A DNA stretch of 64,000 bases, taken from positions 124,001-188,000 of the forward strand of contig CBDHES010000028.1 of the NCBI GenBank assembly GCA_965262175.1. Direction: 5' to 3'. The translations under genes were made by a program, and so were the position numbers. Numbering within the stretch: the first letter of the stretch is position 1; every line of letters starts with the position of its first letter. The stretch is from CADEDH01 sp965262175 (lineage in GTDB: Bacteria; Actinomycetota; Acidimicrobiia; Acidimicrobiales; SZUA-35). Below the pieces are notes generated by a model, which was not told where the DNA came from, made no database searches, and saw only the letters and a program-made list of their open reading frames with translations. Below, in pieces: positions 39,648 through 48,809 of the stretch.

Positions 39648-42097
39648 TGGGAACGGCGGACGAGCGAGCGGGACTGGCCGGCGTCCGGGTGCTGGAGCTG
39701 GGCGAGCTGGTATCGGCTCCCTATGCGACCAAGCTGCTGGCCGACCTGGGGGCCGATGTCATCAAGGTCGAGCCGCCCGACGGCGACCCGGCCCGGTACC
39801 GGGGCCCGTTCGCGGCGGACGTCGACCCGGACCGAAGTGGGCTGTACCTGGCGCTCAACACCTCGAAGCGGTCGGTGGTGGTCGATCGCTCTGCCGCTGG
39901 CGAGGACCGGTTGGCTCCGCTGGTGGCCGACGCCGACATCGTCATCAGCAATCTCGGGCCCGAACGTCTCGCCGACCTGGGGCTCGACCTGGAACGGCTG
40001 GTGGCCGATCGGCCGGAGTTGGTGGTGTGCTCGATCACCCCCTTCGGGCTGACCGGCCCCCACGCCGGCTACCGGGCGACGGAGCTCACGGTGGCCCATG
40101 CCGGCGGCTGGGCCTACCAGTGCCCGGGGGCCAGCGACCGGGACGATCTGCCACCCCTCAAGGTGTTCGGTCACCAGACGGACTTCCACGCCGGGTTGGC
40201 CGCGGCCATGGCGGCCCTGGCGGCCTACAACCGGGCGGTGACGACCGGCGTCGGCGAGCTCATCGACCTGTCCTCGGTGGCCCACACCGTGGGAATGCTC
40301 GAGGCGGCGTTGATCGCTGCCAGCTACATGGGCGAGAACCCGAGCCGGCTCGGGTCTCGGCTGCTGAACCCCTGGGGGATCTACCGATGCCGGGACGGCC
40401 TGATCTTCGTCGTGACGGTCGAGCAGGACCAATGGGAGCGGCTCGTCGAGTTGATGGACCGACCGTCGTGGACCGAGCTGGGCCTGTTCGACACCGTCGA
40501 GCTCCGGTTCGAGAACGAGGATCTCCTGGCCGTCTACCTCCAGGAGTGGATCGAGCAGTTCACGGTCACCGAGCTGTGGCACCGCGGTCAGGCGGCCCGG
40601 ATCTGCTTCGCACCGGTTCTGACGATGGCCGACCTCGCCACCCAGGAGCACCTGGCGGCTCGGGGGTTCCTGGTCGAAGTCGATCATCCGGCGGCCGGCC
40701 CGGTCACCCACCTCGGGCCTCCGTTCCGGCCGTCGACACCGTTGGGGGGACCGCCCCGGCCGGCTCCGACGCTGGACGGCGCGGCAACCCCCAGCTTCGG
40801 CCCTGCCCGGACGCCGGGATCGTTGTCGACCGCCACCGGGGTCGGCCCAGCCTCCGACGACCGACCGCTGGCCGGCGTCCGCGTCCTCGACCTGTCGTGG
40901 GTCTGGGCCGGGCCCTACGCCGGGCTGCATCTGGCGTTCCTCGGTGCCGAGGTCATCAAGATCGAGTCGTCGCTCCGGCCCGGCCTGGGACGTCGGCTCG
41001 CCCTTCACCCGCCCGACGTGGAGCCGTCGCTCAACACGAGCTCGTACTTCAACCAATGGGAGCAGGCCAAGCTCAGCTGTGAGCTGGACCTGACCGACCC
41101 GGAGGCGATCGGGCTCGTCAAGGAGCTGGCCGGTCGCTGCGACGTCGTGTTGGAGAACTTCGCCACCGGGGTGATGGATCGGCTCGGCCTCGGCTACGAC
41201 GCGCTGCGAGAGATCAACCCGTCGATCATCGTCGCCTCGATCTCCGGCTACGGCAGCGACGGGCCGCTGGCCGACTTCATGGGCTACGGGCCGACGACGG
41301 GCCCCCTGTCGGGGCTCTCGGCGCTGACCGGCTACGAGGGCGGACCGCCCGAGGAGCTGGGCATCTCGTTCGGCGATCCTGCGGCGGGCCTGATGGCCGC
41401 CTTCGCAATCACCGCTGCGCTCACGGCCCGGGCCTTCGACGGAACGGGCTGCTACCTCGACGTGGCCTTGTGGGAAGCGACGGCGTCCAATGCCGTGGAG
41501 GGGTGGATGGCCCACGCCATGGGGGCTAAGCCGCTGGAACGGATGGGCAATCGGGACCCGCACCTGGCCCCCCATGGGTGCTACCGCTGCGGTCCCGATC
41601 CCTCCGACCCGGACGGGGATCTGGAGGCCGGCTACTGGGTGACCATCGCCTGCGTGACCGACGAGGACTGGGTGTCGGTCGCAGCCGAGATCGATCCGGC
41701 GTTGACCGACGACCCCCGCTTCGCCACCGCTGCAGACCGCAAGCGCAACGAGGATGCCCTCGACGATCTGGTGACCGGCTGGACCGCCGGGCTCGACCGG
41801 TGGACGGTGACCGACCGGCTCCAAGCTCGGGGGGTGGCGGCCTTCCCGTCGATGAGCCCGCAGGATCTCCTGGCCGACGAGCACCTGTGGGCTCGAGGGC
41901 TGTTCGAGCGGCTCGATCACGCCGAGGTCGGGCGGCGGATCCACGTCGGTGTTCCGTGGCGGATGCAGCGTTCACCGAACGGGGTGCCGGCGCCGGCACC
42001 GCTGCTCGGTCAACACACCGACGCCGTGTTGGGCACGCTGCTCGGCCGGACGCCCGACGAGATCCAACAGCTTCGGGACCGCGGTCTCACCACCTGA
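39647..42097 (+). CDS. fused double CoA-transferase, family III (CaiB/BaiF)
   Basis: The 816-residue protein contains two complete family III CoA-transferase domains. Domain 1 (about 1-370) shows LAGVRVLELGELVSAPYATKLLADLGADVIKVEPP and a candidate catalytic Asp in GHQTDFHAGLAA; domain 2 (about 405-816) shows LAGVRVLDLSWVWAGPYAGLHLAFLGAEVIKIE and GISFGDPAAGLMAAF. The family moves CoA between carboxylic acids through an enzyme-bound intermediate, usually as homodimers; a fusion would hold two halves in one chain. The substrates are not predictable. Both domains keep a candidate Asp, so neither is obviously dead. No Shine-Dalgarno is clear before the ATG at 39647. No co-directional partner gene is adjacent. 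Confidence 0.85.
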   Translation: MGTADERAGLAGVRVLELGELVSAPYATKLLADLGADVIKVEPPDGDPARYRGPFAADVDPDRSGLYLALNTSKRSVVVDRSAAGEDRLAPLVADADIVISNLGPERLADLGLDLERLVADRPELVVCSITPFGLTGPHAGYRATELTVAHAGGWAYQCPGASDRDDLPPLKVFGHQTDFHAGLAAAMAALAAYNRAVTTGVGELIDLSSVAHTVGMLEAALIAASYMGENPSRLGSRLLNPWGIYRCRDGLIFVVTVEQDQWERLVELMDRPSWTELGLFDTVELRFENEDLLAVYLQEWIEQFTVTELWHRGQAARICFAPVLTMADLATQEHLAARGFLVEVDHPAAGPVTHLGPPFRPSTPLGGPPRPAPTLDGAATPSFGPARTPGSLSTATGVGPASDDRPLAGVRVLDLSWVWAGPYAGLHLAFLGAEVIKIESSLRPGLGRRLALHPPDVEPSLNTSSYFNQWEQAKLSCELDLTDPEAIGLVKELAGRCDVVLENFATGVMDRLGLGYDALREINPSIIVASISGYGSDGPLADFMGYGPTTGPLSGLSALTGYEGGPPEELGISFGDPAAGLMAAFAITAALTARAFDGTGCYLDVALWEATASNAVEGWMAHAMGAKPLERMGNRDPHLAPHGCYRCGPDPSDPDGDLEAGYWVTIACVTDEDWVSVAAEIDPALTDDPRFATAADRKRNEDALDDLVTGWTAGLDRWTVTDRLQARGVAAFPSMSPQDLLADEHLWARGLFERLDHAEVGRRIHVGVPWRMQRSPNGVPAPAPLLGQHTDAVLGTLLGRTPDEIQQLRDRGLTT

Positions 42098-42109
42098 GAC
42101 CGGCCGTCA

Positions 42110-45100
42110 TCAACCGGCCAGCCGACGGCGGGGTTCGTCGGACGGCTCGCCACAGTCGAGCCGTCCGATGCGATCCTCCCAGTCGTCCACCAGCCGTCGA
42201 GCGAGCCCGATCCGGCCCCGCGCGAGGTAGACCTCGGTCAGCGTGATGACGAGCGTCTCGTCGATCGGCGAGGCGGCCAGTCCCCGCTCGCAGGACCAGG
42301 TGGCCGCTTCGAGGTCACCCCGCTCCTGCTCGATGGTGGCCAACCAGACCGCGGTATCGGCGACCATCGCCTCGACCCGCGCCGCCTCGTGGGAGTGATC
42401 GGCGACCCAGGTCCAGAAGCGACGGGACGGGGCGGTCAGGGGGGTCCCCCGCACGAGTGCCAGGATCGACCGGAGGGTGTCGCGCACATCGTCGCCGTCC
42501 TGGGCCCGGGCGGTCTCCAACCCGGCCTCGAACCGTGCGAGGTCGGTGGTGACGCCGCGGAGCCCGTAGCGACCGTCCCGGGCCTCGGGGAAGTGGTGGC
42601 GTCCGATCCGGGCTCGGGTCTCGGCCAACAGGTTGGGGAACCGGCTCTTCGAGATGGCCTGACCGTCCCAGAGGGCGTCGATGATCGTGTCGCGGGGCGA
42701 CGAGCCACGGAACGCCAGGAAGCTGATGAGTGACAGCTGCTGCGACGTGAGCTCCTCGTCGACTCCCCGGACCTCGATCTCACCGAGGAGCGAGACGTCG
42801 ATGTCCGCTCCGACCGGGGCCGGCGCCCCGACCCCACCGGCGACGAAGGTCGACCCGATGCCGTTCGGACCTGGACCCACGGCCCCGACCTGCTGGAACG
42901 CATCGCCGAGCCTGCTGGTCGCGACGCCCGAGGGCATCGGGGATGTCGCCTCCGGCCGGCCGGTTCCGCGGTCGGGGTTCGGCCCCCCGGGATCGATGGT
43001 GACGACGTCGGCCCAGGGTCCGAACCGGGCGGCGCGCTCGTCGCCTCCGGCTCCCTGGGCGACCCGGGATCGGATGACCACCGGCGTCTCGACTCCGGTC
43101 GCCGCGTCGGTCAGCAGGCGACCGAGGCGTTCGGCCCGGTCGGCGGTCAGGAGCTGGGGGTCGAGCTCGATGCCCCATGGTTCGAGTCGAGCCGCAGCAC
43201 CGTCGAGGGTCACCGTGGCGGCGTCGGCGATCGGGTCGCCGACGACCACCATCCCGATCGGGAGCCGCCGGTCGGCGGCCCGCTCGACGATCTCCTCCAG
43301 CCGCTCGGCGCCGGTCCCGTCGGTGACCACCACCACGGGGGCCGGCTCGGATCCGGCCAGCAGGAGGCGATGGCCGTAGGCGTTCGCCGATCGGCACCGG
43401 GCGAGCTCGGCAGCGGTGTCGTCGAGCCAGGCGCTCAGCTCCACGACGAGCTCGTCCGCGTGCTGACGACGAACCAGCCGGTAGGAGTCGATCCCGTCGA
43501 TATCGATGGTCGATCGGATGTCGAGCGAGCCGGCCGAGGGAGAGGTGGCCAGCTCGTGCACGATGCTGCGGACGAGACCCATCGGACCGTCGCCCGTCCC
43601 GACGAGGGCGAGCACGCCGAGCCCCTCGAGGTTGACCATCAACTCCGTTCCCAGCGTGACCAGCGTCGGGAGGGGATGGGCCACATCGGGCTCCGGTAGC
43701 TGACCGAGCGCAACCGATCGGGCGACGGCCCATCGGAGCTGTTCGTCCCGGCTCTCCCACGGGAGTGGGCCGGCCATCGGGTCCGGGGCGGTGAAGGTCA
43801 CCTCGAGTTCCTCGGCCGAGATCCGGGCCAGGACCGGTTGAGCGACCTCCTCGCCCTCCCATACCGGCCGGCTGGCCAGCGACCGCATCGCCCGATCGAC
43901 CCAGACCCAGCCGTCCGGATCGGCCTGGCGGACCAGCGCTCGCTCGATGGGCGCCAGGTCGGCGGGCGGCGGCGCCGGGGTCATGCCGGGGGTGCGGTGA
44001 GCGTGGCGATATCGACGGCGGCGGCGGACGAGGTCGAGGGCGCCGGCAGCGAGAAGGGCTCCGGCCACGCCGAAGGCCGCGGCGACCCCAAGGCTCGACC
44101 GATCGCCGTCGCCCCCGGGGCGACGATCCTCACCCGAACCGTCCGGCGACCCCCCACCATCTGCGGTGATCGCCGGGTTGGCGACATCGCCGCGACCATC
44201 GATGACGCCGGGACCGACGCCGGCCCCCGCCCCGTCGGCCGGGGTACCCCCCACTCCCGGGGTATCGGTCGCCGGCAGCTCGGCTCCGGGGAGCGGAGCC
44301 GAGCCTCCACGGTTGCCGCCCCCGGGGTCGGGCGGCACGATTCCTGAGCCATCGCCGTCGGCGCACCAGTCGAGCGGCTGGAGGCCCTCCGGCCCGGCCG
44401 GTTCGGGGGCTGGTTCGGTGACCGGGAACGCCAGCACCTGGCCGGGGAAGATGAGGTCGGGATCGTCGATCTGGGACCGGTTGATGTCGACGACGTCGGC
44501 CAGGTAGTCGGCGATGGCGGCCGGGTCGGGCTCGACGGTTCCGGCACCCAGCCGACCGGCCGACAGGTTCCAGAGGTTGTCGCCGGGGACGACCTCGACC
44601 TCGACGGCGATCCCGTCCTCGCCGACCGGGCCCCCGGCCACGTCGACCTCGGGGTCGCCGACCGCAAGCCCTCCGGTCGCCTCGACCTCCGCCCCCGGGA
44701 TCCGATCCCGGGGCACGGCCGAACCGACCGGCACCCACAGGACCACGCCGGTGGTGACGTCGCGGGCCGAGGCCAAGGTCGGGTTGAGGGCGAGGATCTC
44801 ACCGCTGCGACCACCGTCGCCGAGGGTCGTCTCGGCGATCGACCACAGTGAGTCGCCCTCCCCCACCACCCACCGGCCGCCCCGGGGCATCGGGTCGCCG
44901 ACGTCGCCGGTCGCCGCGGTGTGGGCAGTGGCCGGCGGCGGGACGTCGGGTGACGCTCGATCGAGATCGATCGTCGAGGCGGCGGCCGGACTGGGGAGCA
45001 CGGCCGGCCCGGACGCGGCGGTGATGGCGACCGTCGCCGCCATCGTGCCCGAGACCAGGCGCACGACCAGGGAGTTGATCGGCCCGGCGACGAACGGCGC

Positions 45101-45397
45101 CGGGCGGGTGCGGAGCCCTCGGGCCAGTCGTCGGCCGTTGACCGCCAGTTCCCAGATCAGCGCCCACACCAGTTGGGCCCACAGCACCCAGATCACGATC
45201 GCCAGCCCGGCCACCACGACCCGGCCGGGGATGTTCCGCTGGTCGATGGCGGTGGCGACCTCACCGAGGTTCGGCATGGTCGCCGGGAACGGCCACCCGG
45301 CCACCCGCCAGAGGACGGCGGGAACGCCGACCACGAGGACGAACAGGGTGACGGCGGTGACGGCGGCGGCGGCGAGTCGGGCTGGTCGATTGGCCAC
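42110..45397 (-). CDS. LysM and BTAD transcriptional-activator-domain membrane protein of the Tad locus
   Basis: The 1095-residue protein has several N-terminal membrane helices, then two LysM-like domains (VGEGDSLWSIAETTLG and VVPGDNLWNLSAGRLG, about residues 165-345), a Gly/Pro-rich linker, another TM helix (about 440-465) before an Arg-rich RRRRRYRH, and a large cytoplasmic part. The C-terminal about 250 residues carry an OmpR-like winged helix (GSSPRDTIIDALW) and a bacterial transcriptional activator domain of tetratricopeptide type (LAASPIDETLVITLTEVYLARGRIGLARRL). This layout is characteristic of actinobacterial Tad pilus loci. GTG 45397 follows AAGGA by 8 nt. It is last in the tad gene order on this strand. 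Confidence 0.88.
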   Translation of the reverse strand: MANRPARLAAAAVTAVTLFVLVVGVPAVLWRVAGWPFPATMPNLGEVATAIDQRNIPGRVVVAGLAIVIWVLWAQLVWALIWELAVNGRRLARGLRTRPAPFVAGPINSLVVRLVSGTMAATVAITAASGPAVLPSPAAASTIDLDRASPDVPPPATAHTAATGDVGDPMPRGGRWVVGEGDSLWSIAETTLGDGGRSGEILALNPTLASARDVTTGVVLWVPVGSAVPRDRIPGAEVEATGGLAVGDPEVDVAGGPVGEDGIAVEVEVVPGDNLWNLSAGRLGAGTVEPDPAAIADYLADVVDINRSQIDDPDLIFPGQVLAFPVTEPAPEPAGPEGLQPLDWCADGDGSGIVPPDPGGGNRGGSAPLPGAELPATDTPGVGGTPADGAGAGVGPGVIDGRGDVANPAITADGGGSPDGSGEDRRPGGDGDRSSLGVAAAFGVAGALLAAGALDLVRRRRRYRHAHRTPGMTPAPPPADLAPIERALVRQADPDGWVWVDRAMRSLASRPVWEGEEVAQPVLARISAEELEVTFTAPDPMAGPLPWESRDEQLRWAVARSVALGQLPEPDVAHPLPTLVTLGTELMVNLEGLGVLALVGTGDGPMGLVRSIVHELATSPSAGSLDIRSTIDIDGIDSYRLVRRQHADELVVELSAWLDDTAAELARCRSANAYGHRLLLAGSEPAPVVVVTDGTGAERLEEIVERAADRRLPIGMVVVGDPIADAATVTLDGAAARLEPWGIELDPQLLTADRAERLGRLLTDAATGVETPVVIRSRVAQGAGGDERAARFGPWADVVTIDPGGPNPDRGTGRPEATSPMPSGVATSRLGDAFQQVGAVGPGPNGIGSTFVAGGVGAPAPVGADIDVSLLGEIEVRGVDEELTSQQLSLISFLAFRGSSPRDTIIDALWDGQAISKSRFPNLLAETRARIGRHHFPEARDGRYGLRGVTTDLARFEAGLETARAQDGDDVRDTLRSILALVRGTPLTAPSRRFWTWVADHSHEAARVEAMVADTAVWLATIEQERGDLEAATWSCERGLAASPIDETLVITLTEVYLARGRIGLARRLVDDWEDRIGRLDCGEPSDEPRRRLAG

Positions 45398-45444
45398 GGG
45401 TGCTTCCTTGCGATCGGTTCGGGTGGTGGGCCGGCGGATCGGAA

Positions 45445-45897
45445 CTAGTCGGTTCCCCGCACCGCCTCGGCCTGGGCGGTGCCGGTTATCCGGGCTGGGA
45501 ACCCGGGGACGGGGAAGGTGTAGTCGACCGACGTGGACACCTCGGCGGTCACGACGTCGCCCGAGATCGCGACGATCCGGCCCCGGTAGTCGGCCTCGCC
45601 GTCGGCATCGCTCAACGCATCGAGGACCTGGTCGCCCCGGCGACGAGCGACGGTCGGGTCGATCGATGCCGTGCCGCTCCGGATGACGCCGGGGTCGGCC
45701 TGGGCCGCGGCCCGGGCCATCGTCGCCGCGGCCGCAGCCGCCTTGCGCCGCGCCTCCCACTGCTCGGCCGCCGACACGAGGATGGTCGACGACAGCAGCA
45801 GTGCGGCGAGGAAGATGATGGTCGGCAGCATCACGTCGCCCCGCTCGGGGCCTCGTCGGTCGTCGACCGGCATCGTCGATCGGGGCCGTGCGGTCAT
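45445..45897 (-). CDS. TadE/TadG-like pseudopilin or pilus assembly membrane protein
   Basis: The 150-residue protein has a short basic leader ending PERGD, a hydrophobic helix (VMLPTIIFLAALLLSSTILVS, about residues 23-45) and an extracytoplasmic rest with WEARRKAAAAAATMARAAAQ and later beta-like parts. The Glu at position +5 after the Gly is missing, unlike the second TadE-like protein here. The ATG at 45897 overlaps the stop of the TadE gene (ATGA), so translation is coupled. It is the third of three tandem TadE/G-like genes and lies 47 bases before the LysM-BTAD gene. Confidence 0.75.
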   Translation of the reverse strand: MTARPRSTMPVDDRRGPERGDVMLPTIIFLAALLLSSTILVSAAEQWEARRKAAAAAATMARAAAQADPGVIRSGTASIDPTVARRRGDQVLDALSDADGEADYRGRIVAISGDVVTAEVSTSVDYTFPVPGFPARITGTAQAEAVRGTD

Positions 45898-46313
45898 CCC
45901 GCCCCTCCCCGCACCACGTCGACCATCTCGACCGCGCTGGCCTCGACCACCTCGCTCTCGCCGAAGCCGACGAGGGTCACGTCGCTCAGATCGACGGTGC
46001 AACGAACCGTTGCGGTGACGATGGCCCCGGGGGCGTAGTCGTCGCTGACCGTCACGACCAGGTCATGACACGCCACCCCCCGGTCGGCGAGGATGTCGAC
46101 CGCAACCCGTCGAGCTTCGGCGTCGGCGGTCGGCCGATCGTAGGCGTGGGCTGCCGCTCGGGCTGCGGCCCGCGACGCCGCCGCCACGTCGCTCCTCGTC
46201 GTCGATACCCGGAGGGCCCCGACGACGAAGAACAGGGCGAGCAGCAACGCGGTGAAAGCCATGGCCAGCTCCACCGCCGACGCGCCCCGCTCGTCGGTCC
46301 GCGCCTCGTTCAC
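45894..46313 (-). CDS. tadE: TadE-like pilin
   Basis: The 139-residue protein has the type IV prepilin-like leader DERGASAVELAMAFTALLLALFFVV: cleavage after the Gly would place Glu at +5, as in TadE and Flp pilins. The rest is helical and then beta-rich (VTVSDDYAPGAIVTATVRCTV) with two cysteines. It begins with GTG at 46313 overlapping the stop of the preceding TadE-like gene, and its stop overlaps the next start, so three genes are tightly coupled. Expected function: minor pseudopilin of the Tad apparatus. Confidence 0.8.
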   Translation of the reverse strand: MNEARTDERGASAVELAMAFTALLLALFFVVGALRVSTTRSDVAAASRAAARAAAHAYDRPTADAEARRVAVDILADRGVACHDLVVTVSDDYAPGAIVTATVRCTVDLSDVTLVGFGESEVVEASAVEMVDVVRGGAG

Positions 46314-46726
46314 GAGCCCGCCCCCTGAGGTCGGAAGTCCTCGACGGGAGCCGACCCCGATGCCTCGACGGGGATCGACGATCGGAACGGGATCAACGAG
46401 ACGACCTCACCGCGGATGGTCACCACGACCCGGTCACCCCGAACCTCGACCTCCGACCGGTGGTCGACCAGCAACGAGGAGCCGGCCTGGTCAACGAGTT
46501 GATCGGCGTGGCGACGTCCCGACTCGGGTGTGGCGTCTCGGCGGGCACCGGTCGCCGCGCCGTCGTGGGCCGCTCCGGCCAACACCTGCTGGGCGTAGTA
46601 GGCCAGTCCGAACTGGACCACCATCATCGTGGCGAGCAGCACGACCCCGACCGTGATCGTCGTGACCGTCGCCGTGCCCCGCTCGGCGCGGCGGGCGGCG
46701 GACCGAGACCCGGTCGGGACCGTCAA
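46310..46726 (-). CDS. TadE-like pilus protein with TTG start
   Basis: The 138-residue protein has the leader AERGTATVTTITVGVVLLATMMVVQFGLAYY: an RG before a long hydrophobic helix, but no Glu at +5. The rest is alpha-helical with a beta-rich C-terminus (VEVRGDRVVVTIRGEV). I set the start at TTG 46726, which overlaps the stop of the Flp-like gene (TTGA); no ATG or GTG lies before the conserved RG. GGAGG is directly adjacent to the TTG, too close for standard initiation, so translational coupling is likely. Confidence 0.7.
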   Translation of the reverse strand: MTVPTGSRSAARRAERGTATVTTITVGVVLLATMMVVQFGLAYYAQQVLAGAAHDGAATGARRDATPESGRRHADQLVDQAGSSLLVDHRSEVEVRGDRVVVTIRGEVVSLIPFRSSIPVEASGSAPVEDFRPQGAGS

Positions 46727-46935
46727 CCTCCGGGGTTGGGGATGGCGTTGGCGTGAGCCCGCATGCGAGCCACGACGATCGCCCCGGCGGCCAGCGCCCC
46801 GACGACCAGCACGCCGATGATGGCGACGGTCGAGGTGATCTCCCCCCGCTCGTCGGCCGGCCGCCGGACGAGGTCTTCGGCAGCATCGCGGGCCCGGAGG
46901 TAGGCGGTCAACAACGTGATCTGTGCCCTCAACAT
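46723..46935 (-). CDS. Flp-like pilin or small Tad membrane protein
   Basis: The 70-residue protein has a hydrophilic N-terminal part with DERGEITSTVAIIGVLVVGALAAGAIVV: a possible prepilin site (Gly then Glu-Ile-Thr) and one hydrophobic helix at about residues 34-56. The Glu at +5 and the following Tyr of classical Flp pilins are absent, but size, position before the TadE-like genes and single helix fit the major pilin slot. GAGGGAAAGAGCC precedes the ATG at 46935. A 165-base gap from tadC upstream could hold a promoter, allowing high expression of the pilin; it contains inverted CCGATC/GATCGG segments. Confidence 0.65.
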   Translation of the reverse strand: MLRAQITLLTAYLRARDAAEDLVRRPADERGEITSTVAIIGVLVVGALAAGAIVVARMRAHANAIPNPGG

Positions 46936-47100
46936 GGCTCTTTCCCTCAGGTGGATGGTCGGACGGATCTCCGGCCCGATCCAGCCCTCGCCGATCGGCG
47001 GGGTGGATCTGATCGGACAACCATGGAGCTACCTGGTGCGCCGGGCCGAAGCCTAGTGGCGGCCGTATCGTTCGGTCATGGAAGCGGGGGTGGCGGGCGG

Positions 47101-47961
47101 TCATGGGCCCGCCAATCCGGCCATGGCCGGGTAGCCGAGCAGGAGCAGGAAGCCGGTGAACATCATCACCACCGGCAGAGCCATCGTCTCGGACCGGGCC
47201 TGGGCCTCGGCCTCGATGCGGGCCAGATCGGAGACCCGGATCGACGAGGCCTTCACCGCGAGCGAGTCCTTGACCTGGGCCCCGCCCCCGGCCAACGTCA
47301 TCGACGCACCGAGCTCGATCAGCTCGTCGACCGCCAGCCGGCGACCGAGCACCCCGAACATCGCCCACGGCGGCTCCTGCCGCACCTGGGCCGCCGCCAG
47401 CGCGGCCCGGAGATGACGGAAGGCGGGACCTCGCCCAACCTCGGCCCCGACGTACAGCGCCGACTCTGGACCGGCGCCGCCGGCCATCAGAATCGTCACC
47501 AACTCCAGGTAGGAAGCGACGGCGTGTCGGACCTCGCGACGGGCCTTCTCGGCGTCGGCGTGGAGATCGACGGCGGCGTAGAACCAGCCGCCCGTCGCTC
47601 CCAGCAGCGCCCCGACGAGGGGCACCGGGGGCTGAACGGCCGCACCAGCGCCCAGCGGCACGACGACGGCGCCAACCCCGACGAGCACCGCGACCAGCGT
47701 CGCCCACTTGAGGCGATCCTGGACGTAGCGGCCGACGTCGCGCTCCAGGACGGCGAGGTCGGACCGGACCCGGTCGGACGGCGTGCCGGACAACCAGGCG
47801 ACCACCGAACCCCGATCGGCGGTCGCCACCGCAGCGCGAGGCCGGTGGAGCTCGGCCATCGCGGCGTCGAGCGAGCCGGGAGGGCCGACCAGCCCCCGGG
47901 CGAGGAGCAGCACCCCGGCCATGGCCAGGGCGGCAACGCCAGCGGCGACGGCGGCGGTCAT
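47101..47961 (-). CDS. tadC: type II secretion system F-domain protein TadC
   Basis: The 286-residue integral membrane protein has N-terminal membrane helices, a cytoplasmic four-helix T2SSF domain (YLELVTILMAGGAGPESAL, ELGASMTLAGGGAQVKDSLAVKASSIR) and a C-terminal pair of helices (MALPVVMMFTGFLLLLGYPA). TadB and TadC form the inner-membrane platform of the pilus assembly machine. Its ATG overlaps the tadB stop (ATGA at 47958-47961). Confidence 0.85.
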   Translation of the reverse strand: MTAAVAAGVAALAMAGVLLLARGLVGPPGSLDAAMAELHRPRAAVATADRGSVVAWLSGTPSDRVRSDLAVLERDVGRYVQDRLKWATLVAVLVGVGAVVVPLGAGAAVQPPVPLVGALLGATGGWFYAAVDLHADAEKARREVRHAVASYLELVTILMAGGAGPESALYVGAEVGRGPAFRHLRAALAAAQVRQEPPWAMFGVLGRRLAVDELIELGASMTLAGGGAQVKDSLAVKASSIRVSDLARIEAEAQARSETMALPVVMMFTGFLLLLGYPAMAGLAGP

Positions 47962-48809
47962 CCGCCGACCTCGTCCCAGCCGTCGACCACGCCGGCCAGG
48001 AGCCGAGGGGAGGTAGCCGGTCGGCCCAGTGCGACGAGCCCCCACAACGCGGCGACGAAGAACGCGGTGATCAGCAGCAGGACGAGCTGCCCGAGAGCGG
48101 TCCGGAACGGCGCCATGAACGCCGGGGCACCGATGAGCAACCCGACCGAGAGGCCGAGCGTGATCAGGACCAACGCCCGGGATGACGAGTACGTGCGGGC
48201 CCGCCCGGTCTCGACCCGGAGCCGCATGTGGGCTTCGGCCCTGGCCGAGCCGGCGATCTCGGACAGCAGGGCGGGGAGGTTCCGGGCCTGTCCCTCGGCA
48301 GCGACGATCAGGGCTGCCACGATCAGGTCGCCGATCGGATCGGCGACCTCCTGAGCGAATCGGCGGAGCCCGAGCGACAGCGACTCGTGCTCGGCACGGG
48401 CGGCCAGTCGCCGGACCGCCGGCCGGATCGGCTCCGGCGCCACCCCGGCGGTCACCCCGATCGCCTCCCGGAGTCCGGCATGGCTCCCGATCGTGTCCCG
48501 GAGCATCTCCGCCCAGCCGGCCAGGCTCTCGGTCTTGGCCTGCTGAGCGAGGCGGGCCCGTCGAACCTCGAGGAGGCTCGGCACCACGTAGGCCGCAGCC
48601 CCAGCCATCACCCCGACCGCCGGCCACCCGGTCACCGCCCACCCGACGATCGCCGCCACCAGCGTGGCCGCCACCCGGTTGCGAAGGGCCGGCCAGTCGA
48701 GGGCGCGCCGTTGTTCACGCCGCTCCCCGGTACCCCGAAGCCCGTGGATCACGAGCAGGACGCCGGCGGCTCCGACCGCGGCCACCAACGCGCCGAGGGC
48801 GGGGGTCAT
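47958..48809 (-). CDS. tadB: type II secretion system F-domain protein TadB
   Basis: The 283-residue membrane protein has one N-terminal helix and a pair around residues 45-75, a cytoplasmic T2SSF domain (AEMLRDTIGSHAGLREAIGVTAGVAPEPI, LIVAALIVAAEGQARNLPALLSEIAGSARAE) and two C-terminal helices. It pairs with TadC as the assembly platform. Its ATG overlaps the tadA stop by 4 nt and its stop overlaps the tadC start. Confidence 0.85.
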   Translation of the reverse strand: MTPALGALVAAVGAAGVLLVIHGLRGTGERREQRRALDWPALRNRVAATLVAAIVGWAVTGWPAVGVMAGAAAYVVPSLLEVRRARLAQQAKTESLAGWAEMLRDTIGSHAGLREAIGVTAGVAPEPIRPAVRRLAARAEHESLSLGLRRFAQEVADPIGDLIVAALIVAAEGQARNLPALLSEIAGSARAEAHMRLRVETGRARTYSSSRALVLITLGLSVGLLIGAPAFMAPFRTALGQLVLLLITAFFVAALWGLVALGRPATSPRLLAGVVDGWDEVGG

